Of a stretch of DNA of 64,000 nucleotides, positions 9,975-20,992 are shown piece by piece. This DNA comes from CAVRQM01 sp963756975 (GTDB taxonomy: Bacteria; Pseudomonadota; Alphaproteobacteria; Acetobacterales; Acetobacteraceae): NCBI GenBank assembly GCA_963756975.1, contig CAVWPS010000002.1:868001-932000 (forward strand), given 5' to 3'. A program made the position numbers and the translations under genes. Position 1 is the stretch's first letter. The number at the start of each line of letters is the position of its first letter. The notes under the pieces were generated by a model. That model worked only from the letters and a program-made list of their open reading frames with translations, made no database searches and was not told the origin of the DNA.

Positions 9975-10738
9975 CGGTTCATTTTATCGGCGCCGGGCCG
10001 GGTGCCGCCGACCTGCTGACGCTGCGCGGCCGCGACATTCTGGGGCGCTGCCCGGTCTGCCTGTACGCGGGCTCGCTGGTGTCGGCCGAGTTGCTGGCGT
10101 TCTGCGCGCCGGGTGCGAGGATCGTCGACACGGCACCGATGACGCTGGATCTGATCGAAGCTGAATTTTCGGCGGCCGAGTCCGCGGGCCACGACGTCGC
10201 CCGGCTGCACTCCGGCGACCTGTCGATCTACAGCGCGGTGGCCGAACAGATGCGGCGGCTCGACCGGCTCGGCATCGCCTACACCGTGACGCCCGGCGTG
10301 CCCGCCTTCGCCGCCGCCGCCGCCATGCTGGGTGCCGAGCTGACCGTGCCGGAGGTGGCGCAGTCCGTCGTGCTGACCCGTGTCGGTGGCCGTGCGTCGA
10401 ACATGCCGCCGACCGAAACACTCTCTGCATTTGCCGCAACCGGCGCGACGCTCGCGATCCACCTCGCGATCCACGCGCTGCACGAGATCGTCGCGACACT
10501 GCTGCCGACGCACGGCGAGGATTGCCCGGTGGCCGTCGTGGTGCGCGCGAGCTGGCCGGACGAACGGGCGGTACGCGGCACGCTCGGCACGATTTTAGCA
10601 GCCGTTGCAGAACAGCCGATCGAGCGCACTGCATTGATTTTCGTCGGACGCGCATTGGCCGCAACGGGATTTCGGGAGAGCGCGCTGTACGACGGCACGC
10701 ACGCACGCCGGTTCCGTCAGACGGACGTAAAACCGTGA
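9971..10738 (+). CDS. cobM: CobM, precorrin-4 C11-methyltransferase
   Basis: A 255-residue tetrapyrrole methylase that methylates precorrin-4 at C-11. It shows [40 protein letters not shown] and [15 protein letters not shown] in the order usual for CobM/CbiF. The ATG overlaps the cobE stop. The 3' end overlaps the convergent cbiD gene by 22 bases. Confidence 0.95.
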   Translation: MTVHFIGAGPGAADLLTLRGRDILGRCPVCLYAGSLVSAELLAFCAPGARIVDTAPMTLDLIEAEFSAAESAGHDVARLHSGDLSIYSAVAEQMRRLDRLGIAYTVTPGVPAFAAAAAMLGAELTVPEVAQSVVLTRVGGRASNMPPTETLSAFAATGATLAIHLAIHALHEIVATLLPTHGEDCPVAVVVRASWPDERAVRGTLGTILAAVAEQPIERTALIFVGRALAATGFRESALYDGTHARRFRQTDVKP

Positions 10739-11766
10739 CGGCCGACGAGGGATCCGGTGCGGTCGAACAAAACCGTCTCGAGTTCCACCCCCGCCGGGCG
10801 CAACGCCTCGGCGGCGGTTTTCCACGCACGCTCGGCAACGAGATTGCCGAGCGCCGGACCCGCGATGGCGAACGCCTCGGCCGCCGTGTTCGCGCCCGCG
10901 ATCGCCGGCATCCCGGCCCACGCCGCGAGCAGCGGAAGGTCCACCTCGCCGCGCCGGGAATGCAGATCGAGGCGTCCCTGCGCGAGCTTGGTCATCTTCG
11001 CGACACCGCCCGCGACCGTGATCCGCTCGACCGGATGGGTGCGGAGGTATTTCAGCATGCCGCCGACGAAATCGCCCATTTCGAGCAGCGCCGTCTCGGG
11101 CAGGCCGTGCAGCGCCCGGACCGCGATTTCGGACGTGTTGCCGGTGGCCCCGGCCACATGACGCAGCCCGATCGCGCGCGCGACGTCGATGCCGCGATGG
11201 ATGCTGTCGATCCACGCCGCACAGGAATACGGGACGACGATGCCGGTCGTGCCCAGCACCGACAGCCCGCCGACGATGCCGAGCCGGCCGTTCAGCGTAC
11301 GCTCGGCCAGCCGCTCGCCGCCCGGAATGGCGATTTCGACGGCGACATCGGCGGGACCGATCTCGGCCAGGTTCGCGCGGATCATGTCGCGCGGGACCGG
11401 GTTGATGGCGGGCTCGCCGGGCGGCAGCGCGAGGCCGGGGCGGGTCACCGTGCCGACGCCCTCGCCGGCGTGGAACGTGACGCCGCTGCCCGGCTGCGTT
11501 GCGCGGACGGTAACCACGATCAGCGCGCCGTGCGTCACGTCCGGGTCGTCGCCCGCGTCCTTCACCACGGCCGCGCGCGCCCAGCCGTCGCCGCTCGACG
11601 TTTCGGCCAGGGCGAAAGCGACGCGCTCGCCGCGCGGCAGGACGATCGTCACCGGGTCCGGGAAGCCGCCGCCGTTCAGGGCGACGAACGCGGCGCGCGC
11701 GGCCGCCGTGGCGCAGGCCCCGGTGGTCCAGCCTTTTCGCAATGGGGTTTCGGCGGCCACGATCAC
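10717..11766 (-). CDS. cbiD: CbiD, (cobalt-)precorrin-5B C1-methyltransferase
   Basis: A 349-residue CbiD-family protein with the N-terminal signature [18 protein letters not shown]. Further family segments are [31 protein letters not shown] and a C-terminal GANTAAEAF. CbiD methylates C-1 with loss of the C-2 extrusion fragment in the anaerobic pathway. Here it sits where an aerobic cluster would carry cobF, which I do not see. It starts with GTG on the minus strand, and only 2 bases separate this start from that of divergent cobB. Confidence 0.93.
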   Translation of the reverse strand: MIVAAETPLRKGWTTGACATAAARAAFVALNGGGFPDPVTIVLPRGERVAFALAETSSGDGWARAAVVKDAGDDPDVTHGALIVVTVRATQPGSGVTFHAGEGVGTVTRPGLALPPGEPAINPVPRDMIRANLAEIGPADVAVEIAIPGGERLAERTLNGRLGIVGGLSVLGTTGIVVPYSCAAWIDSIHRGIDVARAIGLRHVAGATGNTSEIAVRALHGLPETALLEMGDFVGGMLKYLRTHPVERITVAGGVAKMTKLAQGRLDLHSRRGEVDLPLLAAWAGMPAIAGANTAAEAFAIAGPALGNLVAERAWKTAAEALRPAGVELETVLFDRTGSLVGRHGFTSV

Positions 11767-11768
11767 CG

Positions 11769-13091
11769 ATGTGGGCGGGCGCGGCCTTGAGCGCCACCGG
11801 GTTTATCGTCGGCGCACCGCGTTCGGGGTCGGGCAAGACCACGATCACGCTCGCGATCCTGGCCGCACTCCGCCGGCGCGGCGTTGCGGTGCGGGCGGCG
11901 AAGTCTGGGCCGGACTACATCGACCCCGCATTTCACGCGGCGGCGACCGGGGCCGCGTGCCCGAACCTCGACACGTGGGCGATGCCGCCATCGCTGATCG
12001 GCGGGTTGCTGGCGGGCGACGGATTGCTGGTCGTCGAAAGTGCGATGGGCCTGTTCGACGGTGCCGGCAGCGTCGCGGGCCGGACCGGGGCCGCGGCCGA
12101 CATCGCCGCCCGGTTCGCGTTGCCGGTGATCCTGGTGCTGGACGTGTCCGGGCAATCGCAGACTGCGGCGGCGGTGGCGCGGGGGTTCGCGACCCACGAC
12201 CCCGATGTGCGAATCGCGGGCGTGATCGCGAACCGGGTCGGCAGCGAACGCCACCGCGCCGGCATTTTGGGCGCACTCGGCCGGCTGCCGCTGCCGCTGC
12301 TGGGTTCGGTGCCGCGCGATACGTCGATCGCGTTGCCGGAGCGGCATCTGGGCTTGGTGCAGGCGGACGAGCACGGCGCGTTGCCGGAGTTGCTGTCACG
12401 GCTGGCCGACATGGCCGAACGCCACCTGGACCTCGACGCAATTCTTCTATCGGCGCGTCCGATCGCCACGGCGGCGGAAAGCGCACCGGCATTGCCGCCG
12501 CCGGGGCAGCGGATCGCCTTGGCCCGCGATGCCGCGTTCAGCTTCGTCTACGCGCATGTGCTGGACGGCTGGCGGCGGCAGGGCGCCGAAATCGCGACGT
12601 TCTCCCCGCTCGGCGACGAACCGCCGCCGGACGATTGCGACGCCCTCTGGCTTCCCGGCGGCTACCCCGAATTGCACGCGGGACGGCTCGCGTCGGCGGA
12701 CCGGTTTCGCGCGGGCGTGCGAGCGTTCGCGGACACGCGGCCGGTGCACGGGGAGTGCGGCGGACACATGGTGCTCGGCGCCACGCTGCAGGATGCGGAC
12801 GGCGTGACGCATCCGATGCTGAACCTGCTGTCCCACGCGACCAGCTACGCGCGGCGAAAAATGCACCTCGGGTATCGCGAGGCGACGCTGGCCGGCGATT
12901 GCGTGCTGGGCGGGCGCGGCACCGTGCTGCGCGGCCACGAATTCCACTACGCGAGCACGGTCGATCCCGGCGACGACCTGCCGCTCGCGAGCATGACCGA
13001 CGCGACCGGGGCCGATCTCGGTGCCTCGGGCGGACGCCGCGGCCGCGTCTCCGGCTCGTTCTTCCACGCCATCGCCCTCTCAGGACATTAG
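11769..13091 (+). CDS. cobB: CobB, hydrogenobyrinate a,c-diamide synthase
   Basis: A 440-residue glutamine-dependent amidotransferase that amidates the a and c side chains using ATP. The N-terminal dethiobiotin-synthetase-like domain has the P-loop GAPRSGSGKTT at about residue 15 and the motif GPDYIDPAFH. The C-terminal class-I-like glutaminase domain has its nucleophile cysteine in PVHGECGGHMVLG near residue 333. I chose the ATG at 11769, which gives MWAGAALSATGF; an upstream in-frame ATG at 11742 would overlap cbiD. cobT/U follows directly with no gap. Confidence 0.93.
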   Translation: MWAGAALSATGFIVGAPRSGSGKTTITLAILAALRRRGVAVRAAKSGPDYIDPAFHAAATGAACPNLDTWAMPPSLIGGLLAGDGLLVVESAMGLFDGAGSVAGRTGAAADIAARFALPVILVLDVSGQSQTAAAVARGFATHDPDVRIAGVIANRVGSERHRAGILGALGRLPLPLLGSVPRDTSIALPERHLGLVQADEHGALPELLSRLADMAERHLDLDAILLSARPIATAAESAPALPPPGQRIALARDAAFSFVYAHVLDGWRRQGAEIATFSPLGDEPPPDDCDALWLPGGYPELHAGRLASADRFRAGVRAFADTRPVHGECGGHMVLGATLQDADGVTHPMLNLLSHATSYARRKMHLGYREATLAGDCVLGGRGTVLRGHEFHYASTVDPGDDLPLASMTDATGADLGASGGRRGRVSGSFFHAIALSGH

Positions 13092-14087
13092 ATGACCCTC
13101 GACGACATCCGCTCACTCGCTGCCAACCCGTCCAACGGACATGCGGAGGCCGAGGCGGCCGTCGCGGCGCGCCAGACGACGCTGACCAAACCGCCCGGCA
13201 GCCTCGGCCGGCTAGAGGAGCTGGCCGGCTGGCTCGCCCGCTGGCAGGGGCGCGAGATGCCCCGGCTGGACCGGGTCGAGGTGCTGGTGTTCGCCGGCAA
13301 CCACGGCGTGGTCGCACAGGGCGTGTCGCCGTATCCGGCGGCGGTGACGGCACAGATGGTCGGCAACTTTTCGGCGGGCGGGGCGGCGATCAACCAGATT
13401 TCCCGCGTGGCCGGTGCCACGTTGCGGGTGATCCCGCTCGATCTCGACGACCCGACCGGCGACATCTCCGTCGAGGACGCGATGGACGAGGCGGCGTTCG
13501 CGGCGGCCGTGGCAGCCGGCTACGACGCGGTCGAGCCGGGCACCGATCTGCTGGCGTTGGGCGAAATGGGGATCGGCAACACGACGGTCGCGGCGGCACT
13601 GGCGGCCGCGCTGTTCGGCGGCGGGGGTGCCCGGTGGTGCGGGCGCGGCACCGGGGTCGACGATGCCGGGCTCGCGCGCAAAGTGGCCGCGGTCGACGCG
13701 GCGGTGGCCAGGGCCGGCCGTGCCGATCCGCTGCGCGTCGCGCAAAAGCTCGGCGGGCGGGAGCTGGCGGCGATCCTGGGGGCCGTGCTGGCCGCGCGGC
13801 GGCACGGCATTCCGGTGATGCTGGACGGGTTCGTCTGCACCGCCGCCGCCGCGCCGCTTTCGGTGCTGGCGCGGGGCGGTCTCGATCACTGCCGGATCGC
13901 CCATCGCAGCCACGAGGCGGGGCACGCGGGGCTGGCCGAGGCGCTGGCCATGACGCCGCTGCTCGATCTCGGGATGCGGCTCGGCGAGGCGTCCGGCGCG
14001 GCGCTGGCGATCCCGGTCCTGCGCGCGGCGGTCGCGTGCCACACCGGCATGGCGACGTTCGGGGATGCCGGTGTCTCGGACCGGTAG
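13092..14087 (+). CDS. cobT: Nicotinate-nucleotide:dimethylbenzimidazole phosphoribosyltransferase
   Basis: A 331-residue enzyme that makes alpha-ribazole phosphate from dimethylbenzimidazole and nicotinate mononucleotide for the lower ligand of B12. Family motifs are KPPGSLGRLEELA near residue 35, VFAGNHGVVAQGVS, the EMGIGNTT segment, and SHEAGHAGL near the C-terminus. The symbol follows Salmonella usage. In the Pseudomonas denitrificans scheme this enzyme is CobU, and it must not be confused with the CobT chelatase subunit. The gene begins right after the cobB stop and overlaps cobS by 23 bases. Confidence 0.94.
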   Translation: MTLDDIRSLAANPSNGHAEAEAAVAARQTTLTKPPGSLGRLEELAGWLARWQGREMPRLDRVEVLVFAGNHGVVAQGVSPYPAAVTAQMVGNFSAGGAAINQISRVAGATLRVIPLDLDDPTGDISVEDAMDEAAFAAAVAAGYDAVEPGTDLLALGEMGIGNTTVAAALAAALFGGGGARWCGRGTGVDDAGLARKVAAVDAAVARAGRADPLRVAQKLGGRELAAILGAVLAARRHGIPVMLDGFVCTAAAAPLSVLARGGLDHCRIAHRSHEAGHAGLAEALAMTPLLDLGMRLGEASGAALAIPVLRAAVACHTGMATFGDAGVSDR

Positions 14088-14838
14088 TTTTAGAGAGGAC
14101 AGCGCGGCCGCGAAAATGCTGCTGACGCGGCTGCCGCTGGTTTGGACGCCGACGACCTTCATTTCGCTCGACCGGACCGTCTGGGCTTTCCCATTGGTCG
14201 GGCTGGAAGTCGGATTGTGCGGGGCGCTGGCCGGGGCGGTCGCGCTCTGGCTCCACCTCCCGCCATTCGTCTGCGCGGCGCTGATCGTCGCGGCGGAACT
14301 GTTCGCCACCGGCGCGCTGCATGAGGACGGGCTGGCCGACACCGTCGACGGCTTGGGCGGCGGGCGGACGCGCGAGCGCAAGCTCGAGATCATGCGCGAC
14401 AGCCGGATCGGGTCGTTCGGGGCGCTGGCGTTGATGCTGGCGCTGCTGGTGCGCGCCTCCGCCCTCGCGGCGATCATCGGTGCCGGGCATGGCTGGGTGT
14501 TCGGCTGCCTGCTCGCGGCGGCCGCACTCGGACGCGGCGCGATGCTGATCCCGATCGCGGTCCTCCGCCCCGCCCGCGCCGACGGTCTGGCGAGCGGTCT
14601 CGCGTCCAGTTCGCGTGCGCGGATCGGAGCCGGTGCGGTTCTGGCGCTGGTGTTCAGCCAGTTGGCACCCGGCGTGCCCGGGCTGTGCGGCGTGGCCGGC
14701 GCGATCGCCGGCGGCGTGGCGTTGCTGCACCATCCGGCCAGACAGCTCGGCGGCTATACCGGGGACACGCTCGGCGCGACGTGCGTGGTGGCGGAATGCT
14801 GCGCGCTGGCGGGGATGGCGGCGGCGCTCACCACCTGA
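14065..14838 (+). CDS. cobS: Adenosylcobinamide-GDP ribazoletransferase (cobalamin synthase)
   Basis: A 257-residue polytopic membrane protein that joins adenosylcobinamide-GDP to alpha-ribazole. The acidic catalytic motif is in LHEDGLADTVDGLGGG near residue 90, followed by KLEIMRDSRIGSFG. Several hydrophobic spans surround it, and the C-terminal motif is GGYTGDTLGAT. It is named CobS in Salmonella and CobV in P. denitrificans. The start lies inside the 3' end of the preceding gene. The end overlaps the convergent phosphatase gene by 11 bases. Confidence 0.92.
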   Translation: MPVSRTGSFREDSAAAKMLLTRLPLVWTPTTFISLDRTVWAFPLVGLEVGLCGALAGAVALWLHLPPFVCAALIVAAELFATGALHEDGLADTVDGLGGGRTRERKLEIMRDSRIGSFGALALMLALLVRASALAAIIGAGHGWVFGCLLAAAALGRGAMLIPIAVLRPARADGLASGLASSSRARIGAGAVLALVFSQLAPGVPGLCGVAGAIAGGVALLHHPARQLGGYTGDTLGATCVVAECCALAGMAAALTT

Positions 14839-15341
14839 CGATTTCGACGGACCCGAGCGCCGGTGCCTGCCGAAACAGATCCGGCGCCTCGCCCCGCAGC
14901 AGCGGCCCGAGGAGCCGGAGCGGGCCGCCGTGCGAGACGACCGCCACCGGCCCCGGAGCGCTCCGCAGATCGGCGGCGACGGCGCGCACGCGGGACAGCA
15001 ACGCGGCCCCGGTCTCGCCCCCGGGTGCCGCGAAGCCGAGCGGGTCGCGCGCCCACGCGTCCAGCATCGTCGCGCGGAACGTCGTCCCACGCGACACCCT
15101 CCCACGCGCCGAAATCGAGCTCGAGCAGGCGTGCGTCGAGTCGCACCGCGACGCCCACCGCCTCGGCCACCGCGCGGCAGCGGAGGGCTGGGCTGGACCA
15201 CACCGCGACGGGCCGGTGCGCCGCGATCGCTACGGCCAGCGCCGACGCTTCGCCGGGGTCGCGGCACGGCATGTCGAGCCGCCCGTAGCAGACGCCGTGG
15301 GCCACGCGGGCGGGCGGGTGGCGGGCTAGAATCGCGCTCAT
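14828..15341 (-). CDS. cobC: CobC-like histidine phosphatase (one apparent frameshift)
   Basis: Phosphoglycerate-mutase-like phosphatase, probably alpha-ribazole phosphatase given the adjacent ribazoletransferase gene. The N-terminus has [20 protein letters not shown], the RHP form of the catalytic RHG motif. [10 protein letters not shown] and [13 protein letters not shown] follow. The C-terminal half has [13 protein letters not shown] with the second catalytic histidine. The frame breaks near 15070-15078. Removing one base joins AWDDVPR to [11 protein letters not shown] and gives about 170 residues. The phosphatase family is clear; the ribazole substrate is inferred from position. Confidence 0.8.
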
Positions 15342-15438
15342 CTATGTCTTTGCGGGCCTTTCCACGGCGGCTGTTGTCCGACTACAAGCGATGTCACGCC
15401 CCGCAACGTCCAGGGGACCGAAAAATAAGGGAGTGACC

Positions 15439-16707
15439 ATGTTTAAGAAGATGCTTTCGCTCGCCGTCGCGACCGCGGCGCTGCTGGCGTTCCAGACGAC
15501 CACGGCCACGCCCGCCCGCGCCGCCGACAGCGTCGAAGTGCTGCATTGGTGGACGTCCGGCGGCGAGGCGGCCGGCCTCGCCGTGCTGAAGAAGGCGCTG
15601 AACGACCAGGGCATCACCTGGAACGACGCGCCGGTCGCAGGCGGCGGCGGTGACGGTGCCATGACCGCGCTGCGCGCCCGCATGACGGCCAACAACCCGC
15701 CATCGGCCTCGCAGATGCTGGGCTTCACCATCACCGACTGGGCCGATCAGGGCGCGCTCGCCGACCTCGACCCGGTCGCCAGCAAGAGCGACTGGGACAA
15801 GTACATCCCCGCCGCCATCCAGAAGTTCAGCAAGCACGACGGCCACTGGATCGCGGCCCCCGTCAACGTCCACTCGACCAACTGGATCTGGGTCAGCAAG
15901 GCGGCGATGGACAAGATCGGCGCCACGACGCTGCCGACCGATTTCGACGGCCTGATCGCGCTGATGGACAAGGCCAAGGCGGCCGGGATCATCCCGCTCG
16001 CGCAGGGCGGCCAGGCTTGGCAGGAAGCGACGATGTTCGACGGCGTCGTGCTGTCGACCGGCGGGCCGGAGCTCTACAAGAAGGCTCTGATCGACCTCGA
16101 CCCGGCGACGCTGGCGGGCGACCAGATGAAGACCGCGTTCACGCGCTTGGCCAAGCTGCGCACCTATGCCGACCCGAACTTCCCCGGCCGCGAGTGGAAC
16201 CTCGCCACCAGCATGGTCATCAAGGGCGACGCGCTGCTGCAGGTCATGGGCGACTGGGCGAAGGGCGAGTTCATCAACGCGCACAAAACCCCGGGCACCG
16301 ATTTCATGTGCGCGCGCTTCCCGGGGAGCCAGGGCACGGTGACGTTCAACGCCGACCAGTTCGTGTTCTTCAAGCAGGGTGACGCGCTGAAGCCGGCGCA
16401 GGCGCAGATGGCGGCCGACATCGAGAGCCCGACCTTCCAGAGCGCGTTCAACGTCATCAAGGGCTCGGTGCCGGCGCGCACCGACGTGTCCGACGCGGCG
16501 TTCGACATGTGCGGCAAGAAGGGCATGGCCGACCTGAAGGAAGCGGTGGCGAACAACACGCTGCTCGGCTCGTCGGCACAGGGCTACGGCGTCAAGCCGG
16601 CGGTGGAAGCCGCGATGTCCGACGTGATCGACCGGTTGTTCAACGGCCAGCTCACGGCGGATCAGGCGTTCGCCGAGTTCCCGAAGGCGATCGCCGCCGC
16701 GCAGTAG
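15439..16707 (+). CDS. Carbohydrate ABC transporter substrate-binding protein
   Basis: A 422-residue periplasmic binding protein of the extracellular solute-binding family 1. A Sec signal peptide covers about residues 1-28 ([18 protein letters not shown], ending at PARA-ADS). The mature start [14 protein letters not shown] is typical of glucose/mannose-type sugar binders. The ribosome-binding site AAGGGAG lies a few bases upstream of the ATG at 15439. It is the first gene of an importer operon and is followed by a strong intercistronic hairpin. The exact sugar cannot be read from the sequence. Confidence 0.9.
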   Translation: MFKKMLSLAVATAALLAFQTTTATPARAADSVEVLHWWTSGGEAAGLAVLKKALNDQGITWNDAPVAGGGGDGAMTALRARMTANNPPSASQMLGFTITDWADQGALADLDPVASKSDWDKYIPAAIQKFSKHDGHWIAAPVNVHSTNWIWVSKAAMDKIGATTLPTDFDGLIALMDKAKAAGIIPLAQGGQAWQEATMFDGVVLSTGGPELYKKALIDLDPATLAGDQMKTAFTRLAKLRTYADPNFPGREWNLATSMVIKGDALLQVMGDWAKGEFINAHKTPGTDFMCARFPGSQGTVTFNADQFVFFKQGDALKPAQAQMAADIESPTFQSAFNVIKGSVPARTDVSDAAFDMCGKKGMADLKEAVANNTLLGSSAQGYGVKPAVEAAMSDVIDRLFNGQLTADQAFAEFPKAIAAAQ

Positions 16708-16719
16708 AAACCCACAACC

Positions 16720-16756
16720 GTCGTCGCGAGGAGCCGTTGACGTTCCTCGCGGCGAC
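16720..16756 (+). terminator. Intercistronic stem-loop between binding-protein and permease genes
   Basis: Arms GTCGTCGCGAGGA (16720-16732) and TCCTCGCGGCGAC (16744-16756) pair over 13 positions with one G-U pair, around an 11-base loop. No run of T follows. It therefore looks like an mRNA-stabilising or partial-termination element that raises binding-protein output over the permeases, a common layout in ABC operons, rather than a full terminator. Confidence 0.7.
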
Positions 16757-16773
16757 GAATTTGGAATGACCCG

Positions 16774-17697
16774 ATGAGCGTCACCACGATCGACCCGCAG
16801 TACATCCCGCGAGAGAAGGCCGGCGCGCGGGAGGTGCTGCAGAACTGGCTTCCCCGCATCGTGCTGGCGCCGTCGTTCGCGATCATCCTGCTGTTCGTCT
16901 ACGGCTTCATTCTGTGGACGGTGTATCTGTCGTTCACCCACAGCCGGATGATGCCGGTCTACGACCTCACCGGATTCGACAGCTACCAGCGGCTGTTCTC
17001 GCAGCCGAGCTGGTACATGGCGATGCAGAACATCGTCATCTTCGGCGTGCTGTACATCGGCATCTGCATCGCGCTCGGCCTGCTGCTCGCGATCCTGCTC
17101 GACCAGCGCATCCGCGGCGAGGGCGTGCTGCGTCCCATCTTCCTCTACCCGATGGCGATCTCGTTCATCGTCACCGGCACGGCGTGGAAATGGTTCCTCA
17201 ACCCCGGCCTCGGTCTCGAGAAGACGATGCAGGCGTGGGGCTTCACCTGGTTCCATTTCGACTGGCTCGTGAACACGCACATGGCGATCTACACCGTCGT
17301 CATCGCGGGCGTGTGGCAGGCGGCCGGGTTCACGATGGCGATGTTCCTCGCCGGGCTGCGCGGGATCGACGGCGAGATCATGAAGGCGGCGCAGATCGAC
17401 GGTGCCTCCACCTACGCGACATACCGGCGGATCGTGATCCCGGCGCTGCGCCCGGTGTTCCTGTCGGCGTTCATCGTGCTCGCGCACATGGCGATCAAAT
17501 CGTACGACCTGGTGATCGCGCTGACCGGCGGCGGGCCGGGCAACGCGACCGAGCTGCCGTCGACGTTCATGTATTCCTATACGTTCACCCGCAACCAGAT
17601 GTCGGTGGGTGCCGCGTCGGCGGTCATCATGCTGATGACGGTCACCGCGATCATCGTGCCCTATCTGTATTCCGAGCTGCGGGAGCGCCCGCGATGA
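16774..17697 (+). CDS. Carbohydrate ABC transporter permease 1 (MalF/UgpA-like)
   Basis: A 307-residue inner-membrane permease with six predicted membrane spans after a cytoplasmic N-terminus; the first hydrophobic stretch is IVLAPSFAIILLFVYGFILW. The EAA loop that contacts the ATPase is AAQIDGASTYATYRRIVIP near residue 210. It pairs with the permease encoded next, whose ATG overlaps this stop. It probably forms the translocation pore for the sugar bound by the upstream protein. Confidence 0.92.
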   Translation: MSVTTIDPQYIPREKAGAREVLQNWLPRIVLAPSFAIILLFVYGFILWTVYLSFTHSRMMPVYDLTGFDSYQRLFSQPSWYMAMQNIVIFGVLYIGICIALGLLLAILLDQRIRGEGVLRPIFLYPMAISFIVTGTAWKWFLNPGLGLEKTMQAWGFTWFHFDWLVNTHMAIYTVVIAGVWQAAGFTMAMFLAGLRGIDGEIMKAAQIDGASTYATYRRIVIPALRPVFLSAFIVLAHMAIKSYDLVIALTGGGPGNATELPSTFMYSYTFTRNQMSVGAASAVIMLMTVTAIIVPYLYSELRERPR

Positions 17698-18571
17698 GCA
17701 CCGCCGCCATCGCCGGGCCGGTGCGCGGCTCGCTCGTCTCGCGGTTCGTCATCTACGGATTGCTGCTGTTCTTCGCGGTGGTGTTCCTCACCCCGCTGTT
17801 CGTGATGTTCATCACGTCGCTGAAATCGATGGACGAAATCCGCGACGGCAACATGCTCGCATTGCCGCAAAACCCGACCTTCGCGCCGTGGCTCGCGGCC
17901 TGGGGCACGGCCTGCATCGGGCTGACCTGCGCGGGGATCAAGGGCTACTTCCTGAACTCGTTGCTGATGGTGGTACCCGCCGTCGCGATCTCGACCATGC
18001 TCGGAGCCGCCAATGGTTACGTGCTGACCAAATGGCGCTTCCCCGGCCATAAGATCGTGTTCGCGCTGATGCTGTTCGCGTGCTTCATCCCGTTCCAGGC
18101 GGTGCTGATCCCGGTGGCCCGCGTGCTTGGGCTGGTCGGTCTCGGCAACTCGCTGGTCGGGCTGATCCTGGTCCACGTCGTCTACGGCCTCGGGTTCACG
18201 ACCCTGTTCTTCCGCAACTACTACGAGGCGTTCCCGAACGAGCTGGTGCGCTCGGCCCAGATCGACGGTGCCGGCTTCTTCCAGATCTTCACCCGCATCC
18301 TGCTGCCCGCGTCGGGGCCGATCATCATCGTCACGGTGATCTTCCAGTTCACCAACATCTGGAACGACTTCCTGTTCGGCTCCTCGTTCGCGTCCGGCTC
18401 GGGCGTGCCGATGACGGTCGCGCTGAACAACCTCGTCAACACCTCGACGGGCGAAAAACTGTACGACGTCGACATGGCGGCCGCGATCATCGCCGCCCTG
18501 CCGACCCTGTTCGTCTACGTCGTCGCCGGCCGCTACTTCGTGCGCGGGCTCATGGCGGGCGCGGTAAAAGG

Positions 18572-18575
<4 letters not shown>
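17694..18575 (+). CDS. Carbohydrate ABC transporter permease 2 (MalG/UgpE-like)
   Basis: A 293-residue inner-membrane permease with about six membrane spans. The EAA motif is in ELVRSAQIDGAGFFQIFTRI near residue 190. It starts by an ATGA overlap with permease 1 and ends by an ATGA overlap with the ATPase gene. The gene order binding protein, permease, permease, ATPase matches Gts-type glucose importers, but that substrate is not proven here. Confidence 0.92.
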
Positions 18576-19692
<1,117 letters not shown>

Positions 19693-19696
<4 letters not shown>

Positions 19697-19989
19697 TCAC
19701 CCATGTCGTGCTGATGCGCGTCACGGTCGACGACGCCGCGATGGACGCGATCTTCGCCGATGTCGCGGCCCTGCTCGGCTCGCTCGACGGCCTGCGCTCG
19801 GTCGTCTCCGGCCGCAGCCGCAGCCCGGAGCACATCGAGCGCGGTTTCATGCACGGCATGGTGCTGAATTTCGACGATTGGGACGCGCTGCAGCGGTACG
19901 CGGTCGATCCGCGCCATGTGGCGATTTCCAACAGCATCCGTGCGTCGGTCGAGCCCGACGGCGTGCTGGTGTTCGACCTAGAGACCTGA
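19693..19989 (+). CDS. Dabb (stress-responsive alpha/beta barrel) domain protein
   Basis: A 98-residue protein with the Dabb pattern: MITHVVLMRV at the start, a central GLRSVVSGRS, and HGMVLNFDDWDALQRYAVDPRH near residues 56-77. Dabb proteins form ferredoxin-like dimers, and some are enzymes in sugar or polyketide metabolism. It is the last gene of the sugar-importer operon (ATGA overlap), so a role in handling the imported compound is possible but inferred. Its end overlaps the convergent AraC gene by 12 bases. Confidence 0.85.
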
Positions 19990-20871
19990 CCGCGCGGCGT
20001 TGCGTCCCGCCACCCTGAACACCGAGCGGAAATCGCGCGGGGTCATGCCTTTCAGCGCCCGGAATTGCCGGTTGAAGTGCGAGAGGTTCGGCAACCCGAC
20101 CTCGGTCGCGACGTGCGCCACCGGCCGGCTCGTCGCGGTCAGCAACTCGCACGCCCACCCCACCCGCATCTGCGCGACGTAGGCCGAGACCGTCGTCCGC
20201 ATATGCCGGCGGAACAGGCGGTGCAGCCCGGACGGGCTCAGATGGGCGATGTCCGCCAGCGTCTCGATCCGGATCGGTTCCGGGTAGTGGGCGTGGATGT
20301 GGTCGAGCACGCGCTCGATCCGGGGCTGCCCGGCGACGTCCGGCATGGCGTCGGCCGCGTCGGGGCTCGCGAGCGGCACCGCCGACGCGTCACCGGCCAG
20401 GGTGACCAGGACATCGAGCAACGCCGTCAGCCGCTGCGCCGGGGCGGACCCGGCCAGCCGTTCGATTGCCGGGCGCACGGAGGCCGCGACGCCGGCCGAG
20501 AATTGTAGACCCCGGGCCGCCCGCGAAAACATCGGGTTGAGGACAGCGAGTTCGGGTGCCGCCTCCATCAGGGCGTCCGTCCACTCGGCGCGAAACCACA
20601 TCACCAGCGCCACGTGCGGCTGGGCCGCGTTTGGCTGTCCATGCGACGCCCAGGTGTGCGGCAGGTTGGGACCGAGCAGCACGAGATCGCCGTCGCCGTA
20701 GCGGCCGATATGGTCGGCGACGAACCGCTGGCCCTCGCTGTTCAGCGTCAGGGTGAGTTCGAACTCGCGATGGTGGTGCCACTGGAACGGGATGCCGTCC
20801 GGAAGGCGCCGGTCGAGCAGCGCCCAGGATTGGCCGAGCGGGACGGTCGGCTTCTCCAGAAACGGTCGCAT
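19978..20871 (-). CDS. AraC-family transcriptional regulator
   Basis: A 297-residue regulator. An N-terminal cupin-like sensor domain contains FQWHHHREFELTLTLN and LVLLGPNLPHTW. The C-terminal region from about residue 195 is an AraC helix-turn-helix pair (IETLADIAHLSPSGLHRLFR, then VAHVATEVGLPNLSHFNRQF). It is transcribed divergently from the DUF1479 gene with 121 bases between starts, and faces the end of the sugar-importer operon. It may control either neighbour. Confidence 0.92.
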   Translation of the reverse strand: MRPFLEKPTVPLGQSWALLDRRLPDGIPFQWHHHREFELTLTLNSEGQRFVADHIGRYGDGDLVLLGPNLPHTWASHGQPNAAQPHVALVMWFRAEWTDALMEAAPELAVLNPMFSRAARGLQFSAGVAASVRPAIERLAGSAPAQRLTALLDVLVTLAGDASAVPLASPDAADAMPDVAGQPRIERVLDHIHAHYPEPIRIETLADIAHLSPSGLHRLFRRHMRTTVSAYVAQMRVGWACELLTATSRPVAHVATEVGLPNLSHFNRQFRALKGMTPRDFRSVFRVAGRNAARSGL

Positions 20872-20992
20872 TGCGGCGCTTCCAACGTCCAGGACGCCAC
20901 TATCCTATCGGTTTCGGCCCGGATCGCACAACACGCACGCGCGCGCATTCGTAGGATGACGCAGTTCGAAAAGACGAAAAGGGAAACGACCG

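Noticed and set aside
11189..14125. A 978-residue plus-strand open frame
   Set aside because: It lies across cbiD, cobB and cobT in the wrong frames and has an arginine-rich, low-complexity composition typical of shadow frames.
13092..14838. Assigning cobT and cobS here as the CobS/CobT chelatase subunits
   Set aside because: The motifs are those of the phosphoribosyltransferase and the membrane ribazoletransferase. The names coincide only because two gene-naming schemes exist.
15394..17487. A 697-residue minus-strand open frame
   Set aside because: It is exactly antisense to the sugar-binding protein and first permease genes, and has the histidine/arginine-rich composition of an antisense shadow.
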